Part shown: positions 1 through 9,244 of the stretch, one piece after another | Position numbering within the stretch: the stretch's first letter is position 1 | How the letters are laid out: every line of letters begins with the position of its first letter | Assembly: GCF_025264645.1 (NCBI RefSeq) | Contig: NZ_CP073696.1 | Coordinates: forward strand, 372,001 to 436,000 | Origin: Edaphobacter lichenicola | GTDB taxonomy: Bacteria > Acidobacteriota > Terriglobia > Terriglobales > Acidobacteriaceae | Reading direction: 5' to 3' | Length of the DNA: 64,000 nt | Translations under genes and position numbers: made by a program | The notes under the pieces: generated by a model | What the model saw: the letters and a program-made list of their open reading frames with translations, nothing else | What the model was told of the DNA's origin: nothing | Database searches by the model: none

Positions 1-1755
1 TACTTCTCAATAGCCGCTTCGAGTCCAGTGTCGTTCGGTTGTTTCATTAGTACTTCGGCGTCTTGGAACGTGGAGTAGGCCTCTGCATTGTCGGTGCCGA
101 CCTTCAGGCGGTGCCCGTTAGGTTGATAGTGGGAGATATTAAGTAGCTCGACCGCAGCTTGAACCGCTTTTTCCGGAAGAGAAGTCTGCTGGTCAGTGGG
201 AACGTGGATCTGCTTTTCGCGCAGTGTCCGGGTACCCGAAGAATCGAGAACGCTTAGAGATAGGTGAAGCTCTTTAGTGGATGGCAGGCCAGAAGCGGCA
301 AGAACAAGATTAGCTCCAAGGGATTCCCGGAGCTCGTTCAGCTGCGCTGGCGTCGTGATATCGGTAATTGTCTTTTGCGCGATGACCAAAAGATCGCGAT
401 CGAATGCTTCGGCACGAGAGAGTTCGGTTGCGATTGCATCAAGAACGCTGAGAAGCATAGGTTTCACGCGGTTATCAGGCGGTGGCCAATCGAGTAAAGC
501 CACAAACCGCTTATGTGGAATGGGGTGAACCAAATCATCGATTTGATCCCACTTCCAGGCAATTCCACCTGCAGCGGCACAAGCTGCGATCGCAGATCCT
601 AAAGCAAAATTGCGACGCGTCAAACGTCGAGGGCTGTCGATAGAGGGTTGCGTGGCGATGTTGCTTCCCGACTCGAAGGCAGATCGAATCTGCTGAAAGG
701 CCGCGCAGCGCCGCTTCGGATCTTCAGAGAGAAACTCCTTCACCGAATGAATGTACAGAGAGGGAACGTCAGCGGCATCAAGCGCCGGAGATGCTTTGAC
801 GGACAGTCCATGCACCTCTTCGCTCAGACATCGATTCGTCAGTACCTGCTGAATGAGAACTCCAAGTGCAAAAATGTCCGTGGCCTGCGACGGTGGATCG
901 CCCCGCAGCAGCTCCGGCGCGATGTACCCTGGAGTTCCAGCGATGAGCCCAACCGTGATCGTAGTCTGCGAGTCATACAGCCGCGCCAGCCCGAAGTCCA
1001 TGATCGAAACGCAAAGCTCTGAGCCCGAATAATCGAGCATCACATTATTCGGTTTGATGTCCCTGTGAACGATTCCGCCATCGTGAATAGCCCCAAGTCC
1101 CGCAGTCATCTGGCGAAAGATCGACATGCATTCGTTGCGAGGGATGCTCAGCGGTCTCTTTAGCCGTGAAGCCAGCGTCTCTCCTGCGAGCAGCTTCATC
1201 GTCAGAAACACGAACGGTGGTGCGGGCTCCTGGCAACGGGATATGTCATAAATGGGGCAAAGATTCGGATGTGTCACCTTGCGTGCAAGCAGCACTTCCT
1301 GCTCGAAGCGGCGCGACGACCCGGCATCTCCCGCGATATGCGGAAGAATCACCTTGAGTGCAATGTGAACTCCCTGCAAAAAGCGATCTTCGACCTCGTA
1401 GACCTCTCCCATTCCACCGTGCGCAATGAAGCGAATGACCGTGAAGCGTTCAGCGATAACTTGCCCAGGGTCAAATCGCCCGACAGGTGCAGGCTTGAAA
1501 TCACTTGCGGCCGCGCGCGTGCCATTCATATCATCGACAGGCGTTGTGTCGTCCCACTTGTCTTCAAGAGAACTCAGGAAAGGTTTTTCGAGAAAACTTC
1601 CCGCCTCCTCATCGGCAAGCAGCAACTCTTCGACGCGTCGCCTGATTTCAGGAGCGCCAGCGCACGCGCGATCAAGAAAGGCACGACGATCCTCCGGCCT
1701 CTGGTCCAGGGCGGCACCGAACAACTGCTCGACGGATTGTTCTTGACTGGCCATG
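1..1755 (-). CDS. Serine/threonine protein kinase with C-terminal sensor region (partial, runs off left edge)
   Basis: I translated this by hand; it starts at the ATG at 1755 and stays open to base 1, so the C-terminus is missing (585 residues visible). A Hanks-type kinase domain follows about 105 N-terminal residues: glycine loop HGGMGEVYEVED, catalytic lysine in ALKVILP, catalytic loop HRDIKPNN near residue 230, DFGLA, and GTPGYIAPE. A membrane segment (ALGSAIAACAAAGGIAWKW) comes near residue 385, then an extracytoplasmic region ending in what looks like the start of TPR repeats. This is the usual acidobacterial layout in which an outside sensor controls cytoplasmic Ser/Thr phosphorylation. 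The kinase is divergent from the ECF sigma factor at 2142, and kinase plus sigma factor is a recurrent pairing in this phylum, so a phosphorylation-controlled sigma circuit is plausible but inferred. The family and truncation are secure; the ligand is unknown. Confidence 0.93.
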
Positions 1756-2141
1756 ATTCCTACCTGGGGAGGAAAAGGAATGCAGCTCGGCTATCTTTAT
1801 GAGCGCTTTGATGTCTATGACGCAACGGATGATTCCAGGGGCCCGAGTTGAACGACAAACTAGCTTGAACTACGCCGGCACAACAAGGACGTGCAAATGT
1901 TCTCTGGTCTCGGCGCCAATAGTTACACAACCGTTGACGAATTTCCAGTACTAAGTCGCAGTGAAATCACGGCTTAGTCGCTCTCACACCTGCTAAAGCG
2001 GAGACGAGGGGCGAAAAGGGCCAAACTGGCTCTCACTCCCTGTTAGATCTTGTGACGAAACTCGCATAAGTCAATTAGTTGCGATACGGCAATTTTTTGC
2101 GTAGCAACGCAATACAGCCTTGGTGTAGCGTTGAGCCACGG
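1756..2141. other. Divergent intergenic region between kinase and sigma factor
   Basis: This 386-bp gap must hold the promoters of both divergent genes. I see no convincing -35/-10 pair. One small perfect inverted repeat, TTGCGT-AGCA-ACGCAA, lies at 2097-2112, about 30 bp upstream of the sigma factor start, and could be an operator or a short hairpin. Nothing coding is apparent. Confidence 0.4.
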
Positions 2142-2711
2142 ATGACGAGCGATGGCGGCGAGGTTACTCAACTTCTAAAAGCGATGAAGGACGGAGATCT
2201 TGCCGCGGCGGACAGGCTGCTGCCGCTCGTCTACGCCGAACTCCACCGCCTTGCAACGTCGTACATGCGCAGGGAGCGGCAAGATCATACCCTCCAACCC
2301 ACGGCGCTCATTAACGAAGCCTACATGCGTCTCGCCAAAGAAGATCTCGATTGGCAAAACCGAGAGCACTTTATCGGAATCGCCGCGCACGTCATGCGCA
2401 GAGTCTTGGTCGACTATGCAAGAGCACACAAAGCGAAGATTAGGGGAGGCGAGCTGAAGCGTGTCGAACTCGAAGACAATCTCGCGATCTCCGACGAACG
2501 CACCGAGGAGATGCTCGCACTCGATGAGGCACTCGACAGATTGACCGAAGTCAACTCTCGACAGGCAAAGGTCGTAGAGTTCCGATACTTCGGCGGTCTG
2601 TCGTTGGAGCAGATCGCGGCCGCTCTTGGGGTCGCTCCTAGAACGGTAAAGCGCGACTGGGCTATGGCGAGGATCTGGTTGTTCAAGGAGCTTCGAAAGA
2701 CTCCTGAATAA
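2142..2711 (+). CDS. ECF-type RNA polymerase sigma factor (TIGR02999-like)
   Basis: A 189-residue sigma-70 family protein that directs RNA polymerase to a dedicated promoter set. Region 2 includes LLPLVYAELHRLA, the family-typical LQPTALINEAYMRL and AAHVMRRVLVDYARA. Region 4 has the helix-turn-helix LEQIAAALGVAPRTVKRDW. The combination of LQPTALINEAY, HVMRRVLVDYAR and RTVKRDW is characteristic of the TIGR02999 group common in Acidobacteria and Planctomycetes. I prefer the ATG at 2142 (MTSDGGEVTQLL), which matches family N-termini; the ATG at 2079 would add 21 unconserved residues. It is divergent from the kinase at 1755. No anti-sigma gene is adjacent, consistent with control by phosphorylation rather than by a membrane anti-sigma factor (inference). 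Confidence 0.93.
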   Translation: MTSDGGEVTQLLKAMKDGDLAAADRLLPLVYAELHRLATSYMRRERQDHTLQPTALINEAYMRLAKEDLDWQNREHFIGIAAHVMRRVLVDYARAHKAKIRGGELKRVELEDNLAISDERTEEMLALDEALDRLTEVNSRQAKVVEFRYFGGLSLEQIAAALGVAPRTVKRDWAMARIWLFKELRKTPE

Positions 2712-2801
2712 GCTTTTTGTTTACACAATCCTAAGAAACGAATACCGTTGGTCCCAGCCCAGAAAACCGTAGATAGCTCACGAACGGATCGAGACTTGTC
2801 C

Positions 2802-3638
2802 ATGAGTTCAGCTTCAGAACAGATGCTGTTGAGATTCTGGGGTGTGCGGGGCTCTATCCCGACGCCTTGCGTCCAGAACATGGGAAGTGGTGGCAACACG
2901 AGTTGCCTTGAGGTGCGTCTCCCAGGTGGCCAGGTTGTAATCGTCGATGGAGGCACCGGTGTTCGTCCACTTGGCGCGGCCTTGATGCAGGAAGCAGCCG
3001 GCCGCCCTGCTGATCTACATCTCTTCCTGACACACTTTCACTGGGACCACATCCAGGGCCTGCCATTCTTTCAGCCGCTCTACTCAAGAGAAAACAGCGT
3101 CACCTTCTATTCCATGAAGTCGCCATCCGAGACCAGTGAGACGCTCGAAGGCCAGATGAGCGTGCCATATTTTCCCGTCGACTTCCGTTTTCTCCCGGCG
3201 CAACGCCACTTCGTCAATGTCTCGCAACAGCTTGTCCACTTCGGCGAAACCACCGTGCACAGCTTCCCGCTCAATCACCCGCAGGGCTGTCTGGGTTACA
3301 GTTTCAGACACGGCGACCGCAAGGTCGTCTTCGCCAGCGACCTCGAGCACGGTGTCCCCGAGTTTGACCGCGGCCTCGTAGAAGTAGCGAAAAACGCCGA
3401 CATCCTGATCTACGACGCGCAGTTCACTCCCGAGGAGTACGAACACCGTCACGGGTGGGGTCACAGCACCTGGCTTGAGGCCACGAAAGTAGCGAAAAAC
3501 GCAGGCGTGAAGAAGCTCTTGCTCTTCCATCACGACCCGGCTCACGACGATGACACCTTACGCTCCATCCTCGACAACGCACGTCGAGAGTTTCCAGAAA
3601 CATACTTAGCGACCGAAGGCGAGACCATCGGCGTCTAG
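2802..3638 (+). CDS. Metallo-beta-lactamase-fold hydrolase, possible cyclic nucleotide phosphodiesterase
   Basis: A 278-residue MBL-fold enzyme. It opens with LRFWGVRGSIPTP and GGNTSCLEV, the hallmark start of the MBL phosphodiesterase-like subgroup. The metal ligands are HFHWDH near residue 92, a histidine in NHPQG, the bridging aspartate in ASDLEHG and a C-terminal histidine in LFHHDP, so the binuclear site looks complete. No signal peptide is present, so it should act in the cytoplasm. Members of this subgroup often sit beside nucleotide cyclases and Ser/Thr kinases, as here: the next gene, 54 bp downstream on the same strand, is cyclase-like. Hydrolysis of a cyclic nucleotide is therefore attractive but inferred; tRNA- or lipid-phosphodiester substrates cannot be excluded. 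I chose ATG 2802; TTG 2748 is an alternative. Confidence 0.85.
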   Translation: MSSASEQMLLRFWGVRGSIPTPCVQNMGSGGNTSCLEVRLPGGQVVIVDGGTGVRPLGAALMQEAAGRPADLHLFLTHFHWDHIQGLPFFQPLYSRENSVTFYSMKSPSETSETLEGQMSVPYFPVDFRFLPAQRHFVNVSQQLVHFGETTVHSFPLNHPQGCLGYSFRHGDRKVVFASDLEHGVPEFDRGLVEVAKNADILIYDAQFTPEEYEHRHGWGHSTWLEATKVAKNAGVKKLLLFHHDPAHDDDTLRSILDNARREFPETYLATEGETIGV

Positions 3639-3692
3639 GAAAAACAGTCACACCGGGCTCTGTTCGTCATTGCTTTTCTAGGAGTCGATCCC

Positions 3693-6269
3693 TTGGCTGA
3701 TGTTCATAGATTTCCCGATCCCTTACCGGAACCAATGCCAGCTCATCCGGCATTGAAGCTCGCTCCCACACCGCTAACACTGGTCTTTACCGACATGGTC
3801 GGCTCCAGCGCTGCCAAACGAGCAGCCTCGCTCGGTGCCGATGCTCACGAGCGCGACCGCGCCTACCTGGAAGGAATTCAGAGCAAACATCTCCGCCTCA
3901 TCCGCGATGCCATCGCAGATCACAACGGCAAGGAGATCATGACAATCGGCGACTCGTTCTTTCTCACCTTCGCCGACCCCGTCGATGCCATCCGTTGTGC
4001 CGCGGCAATCCAGCAGCGCCTGCGCACACACCCAATCGACACGCCCTCCGGCCCGCTCCAGCTTCGCATCGGCATCCACAACGGCACGCCGGAGTACTTT
4101 GAAAACAGCTGGCACGGCACCGATGTCGACACCGCCGCCCGCGCTGAATCCGCCGGTTCACCCCAACAGATCGTCGTCACCGACGTAGCGCGCAAGCTCA
4201 TCGGCGACCCCTTGGGCATCAAGTTCCGCCCCCTCGGCACCTTCACGTTGAAAGGCGTAGGAGAAGTAAAGCTCTGGGACGCAGACTACGATCAACACGG
4301 CCTCCGCACACCATCGCTCCGCTCAAATGAACTGAAGAAGCGCAGCCGCCTCATCGGAATCTCCATCGCATCGCTTCTAATCCTTGCTGTGCTTGGCTTT
4401 GCTGGCTTTCAACTATGGCAAAAGTACAAGACCCAGCAGAGAGTAGCGAAATCTGCCACACCCTCCGCCAAGGACTCCATCATCCTCGCCGACTTCGAGA
4501 ACAAGACCGGTGACCCCGTCTTCGACACAACGCTCACTCAGGCATTCGCCATTCAGATGCAGCAATCGCCTGTCCTTAACCTCGTCAGCCAGCAGCACAT
4601 CCGCCAGAGCATGCAGTATCTGGGCCGACAATCAACCGAAGCACTCACCCCGGCCATCGTCCGCGAGGTCGCGCAGCGCGAAGGCATCAAAGCCTACCTG
4701 ACAGGCAACATCGCAAAGTTCGGCAACGAGTACGTGATCAGCGTCACCGCGCAGAATACAAACACAGGCGACGACATCGCCAGCGTGCAGGCCCAGGCGG
4801 CAGACAAGGAACACGTCATCGACGCCATCGGCACGGTCGCCACTTCCATGCGAGCGCGTCTCGGCGAATCCCTCTCCTCCATCCAGAAACTCGACACTCC
4901 CATGGGTCAGGCAACCACCCCATCACTCGAAGCCTTCCGCGCCTACGCTCTTGGCGACGTCGAACACGAGAAAGGCCTCGACATCCCACAGGCCGAGGGC
5001 CACTATCGTCAGGCCGTCGAACTCGATCCAAACTTTGCCATGGCCTGGGCTCGCCTCGGAGTCGTCTATGGCAACTCAGGTCAGCGCGGCAGGTCACTCG
5101 ACTGCTACGGAAAGGCCTACGCCCTCTCGAAAAACGTCAGCGAACGCGAACGGCTCTACATTCAAGCGCACTACTTTTTGAATGCAATCGGTAACGTACA
5201 GAAAGCCATTGACACACTTGAACTTGCGGTGCGGACGTATCCGCTCGATATCTCAAACTGGATTAACCTCGGCTCCGCTCAAAGCAACATCGGCCTCATC
5301 AACGAAGCTATCGAAAACACGAAAAGATCGCTTACTCTCGATCCGACAGATGGCGTCGCGTTCCTGAACCTCGCGTCCATGCAGGTTTCCATCGACCGGT
5401 TCAGCGACGCCGCACAGACCTTGGCCGAGGCCGATCGTCAGCACGCCGACAGCGGTACTGGAAGCCTCACTGCTTTTTACCAGCTAGCCTTCCTGACCGG
5501 CGATCGTGCCGCAATGGCGAAGGCGGCCGCGAAGGTAGAAGGTCGAGTCGATCAATACCAGATGAGCCAGAGCATCGCCGCAGCGCAGGAGTTTGCTGGT
5601 CAGTATCGTGAGGCAAGCCAGTCATGGAACCTGGCTGCAACACAAGCTGCGACGCAGAAAGCAACCGATGCCCAGGCTAGCAGTCTCCTGCTCCGAGTAT
5701 CGGGTCGCGGCTTTGCAGGCATGTGCGAAAACTCACCCCGCGACATCAAGGCTGCCCTTGCACTCGATAAAACAAAACCGACCCTTATCTCCGCCACCAT
5801 CTCCGCCGGGATCTGTAACCAACCTGCCATCGCTCTGCCGCTGATTGAAAGCCTCGTCAAGCAGTACCCGGAAGATACGCAGATCAATCAGATCGTTGCT
5901 CCCCAAGCCCGAGCTGCGCTCGCGCTGGCCGCAAACCAGCCCCAGGAAGCCCTCGTCAATCTCGAAGGAGCAAAAGCCTTCGATCTCGTCTCCGCCGGAG
6001 CCTACCTTCAGGGACTCGCCTACCTCGACCTCAAAGACTCCGCCAACGCTATCGAAGCCTTCCAGCGCGCGACAAAATACAAAGGCGCAGCCCTCCAGCT
6101 GTTACAGGACTACGGCCAGGCGCAGCTAGGCTTGGCACGCGCCTACACCATGGCAGGAAACAGACCCGAAGCAAAGAAGGCCTACGAAGCCCTCTTCGTC
6201 ACTTGGAAAGACGCAGATGCCGACCTGCCGCAACTCCTTGCCGCCAAAAAGGAGTACGCCGCCCTGTAG
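3693..6269 (+). CDS. Class III adenylate/guanylate cyclase-like protein with membrane segment and TPR sensor
   Basis: 858 residues starting at TTG 3693, with AGGAG eight bases upstream. Residues about 25-200 form a class III nucleotidyl cyclase homology domain: FTDMVGSS (metal Asp34), TIGDSFFLTF (metal Asp87) and VDTAAR (Arg150). One membrane helix lies near 220-243. Residues about 260-400 form a TolB-like/CsgG-like region (DSIILADFENKTGD), followed by many TPR repeats to the end (for example AEGHYRQAVELDPNFAMAWARLGVVYG). The substrate-determining Lys and Asp of canonical cyclases are Met83 and about Ser139 here, and the transition-state Asn is Asp146. Activity and substrate are therefore uncertain, and it could be a nucleotide-binding pseudo-cyclase or a subgroup with different chemistry. 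It lies directly downstream of the MBL hydrolase, suggesting a make/break pair (inference). Confidence 0.88.
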   Translation: MADVHRFPDPLPEPMPAHPALKLAPTPLTLVFTDMVGSSAAKRAASLGADAHERDRAYLEGIQSKHLRLIRDAIADHNGKEIMTIGDSFFLTFADPVDAIRCAAAIQQRLRTHPIDTPSGPLQLRIGIHNGTPEYFENSWHGTDVDTAARAESAGSPQQIVVTDVARKLIGDPLGIKFRPLGTFTLKGVGEVKLWDADYDQHGLRTPSLRSNELKKRSRLIGISIASLLILAVLGFAGFQLWQKYKTQQRVAKSATPSAKDSIILADFENKTGDPVFDTTLTQAFAIQMQQSPVLNLVSQQHIRQSMQYLGRQSTEALTPAIVREVAQREGIKAYLTGNIAKFGNEYVISVTAQNTNTGDDIASVQAQAADKEHVIDAIGTVATSMRARLGESLSSIQKLDTPMGQATTPSLEAFRAYALGDVEHEKGLDIPQAEGHYRQAVELDPNFAMAWARLGVVYGNSGQRGRSLDCYGKAYALSKNVSERERLYIQAHYFLNAIGNVQKAIDTLELAVRTYPLDISNWINLGSAQSNIGLINEAIENTKRSLTLDPTDGVAFLNLASMQVSIDRFSDAAQTLAEADRQHADSGTGSLTAFYQLAFLTGDRAAMAKAAAKVEGRVDQYQMSQSIAAAQEFAGQYREASQSWNLAATQAATQKATDAQASSLLLRVSGRGFAGMCENSPRDIKAALALDKTKPTLISATISAGICNQPAIALPLIESLVKQYPEDTQINQIVAPQARAALALAANQPQEALVNLEGAKAFDLVSAGAYLQGLAYLDLKDSANAIEAFQRATKYKGAALQLLQDYGQAQLGLARAYTMAGNRPEAKKAYEALFVTWKDADADLPQLLAAKKEYAAL

Positions 6270-6300
6270 TAACTGAAAAGTTAACCCACAAGCCCGAAAA

Positions 6301-6470
6301 TAAATCTGTAAAACGTGGCGTATTTTTTGGACGAGAAAGGTGGTCGTTAACGCACCACGTTTACCACGCAATCCACCACAAATTGACCACCAAAACACCA
6401 CGTTTTGGACACCGTTTTTCGCAAATACCCCAGCAAAAACACCAAAACACCACGTCAAATTAAATCTGCA
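6301..6470. repeat. CACCACG-rich low-complexity intergenic repeat
   Basis: The gap between two converging genes is dominated by variants of ACACCACGTTTT: CACCACGTTTACC at 6353, ACACCACGTTTT at 6395-6406 and ACACCACGTCAA at 6447-6458, with related CACCA-rich spacers and an inverted AAACGTGG at 6310. The stretch is bracketed by near-identical TAAATCTGTA (6301-6310) and TAAATCTGCA (6461-6470). Composition is unlike the flanking genes. I recall similar sequence at gene ends in related Acidobacteria, so a dispersed repeat is likely, but I cannot verify this here. Confidence 0.5.
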
Positions 6471-6476
6471 TACAAA

Positions 6477-7730
6477 TCACGAAATTCGGACCGCCACCAC
6501 GGTCATATCGTCATACTGCTCCGCCCCATTCGCATACGTATCCACCGCCCGGCACAGCTTTTCCGGCAGCTCCAGGACATCACCCACCCCATGTCCAAGC
6601 ACGATCCGGTCAACCTCCGCCTCCTCCCAAAACTCATCCTCCTTGTTACAAGCCTCAACAATCCCATCCGAAACCACAACCAGCAAATCCCCCGGCCGCA
6701 ACGCCGCACTGTTCTGCTCATACACGGCTTCCGGCATCATCGCGACCGGCAAACCACTACCTTCCAGCCGCTCCAACTTCCCATCTGAATGCACCAACAT
6801 AGGTTGAACATGTGCAGCATTCACATACGTCAGCTTCGTCCGATCCGAAGAGATAACCCCACAAAACAGCGTCGAATAACGCTCCGCGGTCGAGCTGACA
6901 TACAGCGTTCGATTCAATTCGCTAAGCACCTCTGCAAGATCTTCGGACCCGCGCTGCAACAGGCTGCGCAGCAGTGTTTGAATGCTCGCCATCATCACCG
7001 CAGCCGGAATACCTTTGCCCGAAACATCCCCCAGCGTTAGCGCAAAACCCCCATCGCGCAGCGGCAACAAATCATAGTAGTCGCCGCCAATCGACCGTGC
7101 GGGCCGGCAGAAACCAACACATCCCAGCCCTGGAACGCCAGTCGGATTCGACGGCAATAACCGCGCTTGCACATCACGCGCAAGATTAAGTTCATGCCTC
7201 ATCAGCTTCGCTCCGAGAGCCTCTTGGCGCAGCCGTTCATTGTCGATGGCACTCGCCGCAAAATGCGCAAGTAACCCCAGCAAACCGGCATCCGCCTCAG
7301 TAAAACCGCTCGGCTTATTGAGCAACTGCAGCGCCCCGATCACGCGACCCTCCGCCCGAAGAGGGACACAGAGAACCTGCTGTGTGTGGTATCCGCTGCT
7401 CTGATCCACCTTGCGTAGCAGTCGCGGTTCGCTGGTTATGTCGTTGACCAGCAGCACCTTATCTTCCTTGACGCATGCGCCCACAAGGCCCTCTCCCAAG
7501 GGTATGCGAATGGGATCGACGCCGTGAGCAACCTTCGTCCAAAGCTCGTTCGTCTTCGTATCGATTAGCCACAAACTGCATCGATCTGCGCCCGCAAGGT
7601 TTCGTGCGAAGTCCGCGTTGAGGCGCACCAGCTCTTCGATCTCCTGCTCCTGGCTAATGCGGGTCGCATGTTCAAATATCGCGCGTGTAATGCGGTCGGC
7701 ACTGCTGCTCTCGGCTGTTGTCGTATTCAC
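6477..7730 (-). CDS. GAF domain-containing SpoIIE/RsbU-type serine phosphatase
   Basis: 417 residues from a GTG start at 7730. Residues about 25-175 are a GAF domain (DRCSLWLIDTKTNEL, LGEGLVGACV, VLCVPLRAEGRVIGALQLLNK), which usually binds a small ligand or dimerises. A coiled linker (ALGAKLMRHELNLARDVQARLLP) leads to a PP2C-like SpoIIE domain at about 200-417 with GGDYYDL, LGDVSGKGIPAA, SDGIVEA and the C-terminal DDMTVVAVR, which supply the metal-binding aspartates. Such enzymes dephosphorylate anti-anti-sigma STAS proteins in partner-switching pathways. No STAS or RsbW-type kinase gene lies in this window, so the target is elsewhere or different. It is soluble, with no membrane segment. It converges on the cyclase-like gene. 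Confidence 0.93.
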   Translation of the reverse strand: MNTTTAESSSADRITRAIFEHATRISQEQEIEELVRLNADFARNLAGADRCSLWLIDTKTNELWTKVAHGVDPIRIPLGEGLVGACVKEDKVLLVNDITSEPRLLRKVDQSSGYHTQQVLCVPLRAEGRVIGALQLLNKPSGFTEADAGLLGLLAHFAASAIDNERLRQEALGAKLMRHELNLARDVQARLLPSNPTGVPGLGCVGFCRPARSIGGDYYDLLPLRDGGFALTLGDVSGKGIPAAVMMASIQTLLRSLLQRGSEDLAEVLSELNRTLYVSSTAERYSTLFCGVISSDRTKLTYVNAAHVQPMLVHSDGKLERLEGSGLPVAMMPEAVYEQNSAALRPGDLLVVVSDGIVEACNKEDEFWEEAEVDRIVLGHGVGDVLELPEKLCRAVDTYANGAEQYDDMTVVAVRIS

Positions 7731-7860
7731 GTAGCGACCTTTCAGCGGGCGGAAGTGAAGTCAGCATATCTCGCAAACAATTTGTACACAAACAACAGGC
7801 CAGGGCGAACGCTCCCGAGATCGCTATGTTAGCCCGTGTCTGGAAGCACTACTGGAACCG

Positions 7861-9213
7861 TCAAATCAGCTTCATGTTATCTGGATCCCAATGAACAATA
7901 GCGCCACGTTCGATACTAAGATTGCTGAGCAGCGCAGCTCCGGCTGCGCGGTAGCCGAACACAGCATCTTCCACGACAGGTTTGCGGGTCCGAACGGCTT
8001 CGAAGAAATTGTGGAAGTGATCGTAGCTATCGCTGTATCCCGGCGGCGCCACGTATTTTTCGTATCCCGTCGGCGGCTCTCCTACTGGGTGCGTGAGCGG
8101 GTACTTTTGACGGTAAGCTTCGAGAATCTCTTTCTGCATCGCTTCAGTGAATGTGCCGACGGTATACCCCGGCTCTTTCTGGCGCGGCGAGCGACTGACG
8201 CTGACCGTATTCCCGGCAATCTCCATCGTGCCCTCTGAGCCCGTAAAAATTAACCCTTCGCTCTCCTCTCCACCGTCCACGAAATTTACACGGAGGCTTA
8301 GGTTGAAACCCTCCTGATAGTCGAAGAGGCCAAGCATCACGTCGGGTACATCTCTGCCGTCCTTCCAGAAACGAAGCCCCCCAGTTGCCATTGCACGCGT
8401 AGGACCGTGTGAGCCCGTAATGAAATGTGTACCACTGAATAGATGAACGAAAAGATCGCCGGCGACGCCGCTCCCATAAGCCTTCCACTTACGCCACTGG
8501 AAGAACTGCTCAGCACTGAAAGGAATCTTAGGAGCAGTCCCCAGAAAGCGCGGCCAGTCACACGTCTCTGTCGACGCATCTAGCGGAACCGTATAGTTCC
8601 AGGCCCCGATCGACGAGTTACGATCCCACCGCGCAGTCACCATATTGAGCTGGCCAATAGCACCTGCGGCGAGCAGCTCCTTCGCCTTTGCATAGATCAT
8701 CGAGCTCACACGCTGGCTACCAATCTGGAGTATCCGATTCGTTGCGCGGGCACTTTCAATCATCTCCGGACCATCGGAGTACAAATGGATCATCGGTTTC
8801 TCGCAGTAGACATCCTTGCCAGCCTTCATCGCGTCGATTGCGGCCTGTTTATGCCAATGGTCTGGCGTGGCGATGATGACAGCGTCGATATCCTTCCGCG
8901 CTAGAATCTCGCGATAGTCACGCGTCGTAGAGATGTCGTTACCCCAAAGTTCCTTACTATGCGCAAGTCGCCCATCGTAACAATCCGCCACAGCAACAAG
9001 CTTGACGCCCGGGACCTGTATTGCAATTTTCGTATCTCCTTGGCCCTGGATGCCCGCGCCAATCAATGCGATCTGGATGTGGTCGTTGGCCGCAACCGCC
9101 TCGAATCCTTCGCCTACAGGACTGACCAACGCATGCATCTTCCGCCCAAAAATCGTTGTAGATGTTGCTGCCCCCGCTGCTAGAAGAAAACTCCTACGAT
9201 TAACTATTCCCAA
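7861..9213 (-). CDS. Gfo/Idh/MocA family oxidoreductase, Tat-exported
   Basis: 450 residues from TTG 9213, preceded by GAGG. The N-terminus has a twin-arginine signal, NRRSFLLAAGAA, so the enzyme should be exported folded with its cofactor. The Rossmann part has IALIGAGIQGQGD near residue 49 and the family motif CEKPMIHLYSDG near residue 140; IIATPDHWHKQAAIDAMKAGKDVYCEK (residues about 115-141, quoted in two parts: IIATPDHWHKQ and AMKAGKDVYCEK) is typical of NAD(P)-dependent sugar dehydrogenases. The C-terminal half is the alpha/beta substrate domain. Tat-exported members are common in Acidobacteria, Planctomycetes and Bacteroidetes and act on sugars or cyclitols; the substrate here is unknown. 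It appears monocistronic. Confidence 0.92.
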   Translation of the reverse strand: MGIVNRRSFLLAAGAATSTTIFGRKMHALVSPVGEGFEAVAANDHIQIALIGAGIQGQGDTKIAIQVPGVKLVAVADCYDGRLAHSKELWGNDISTTRDYREILARKDIDAVIIATPDHWHKQAAIDAMKAGKDVYCEKPMIHLYSDGPEMIESARATNRILQIGSQRVSSMIYAKAKELLAAGAIGQLNMVTARWDRNSSIGAWNYTVPLDASTETCDWPRFLGTAPKIPFSAEQFFQWRKWKAYGSGVAGDLFVHLFSGTHFITGSHGPTRAMATGGLRFWKDGRDVPDVMLGLFDYQEGFNLSLRVNFVDGGEESEGLIFTGSEGTMEIAGNTVSVSRSPRQKEPGYTVGTFTEAMQKEILEAYRQKYPLTHPVGEPPTGYEKYVAPPGYSDSYDHFHNFFEAVRTRKPVVEDAVFGYRAAGAALLSNLSIERGAIVHWDPDNMKLI

Positions 9214-9244
9214 GACGACCTCACGCTCAAAACTTGTTCATCAT

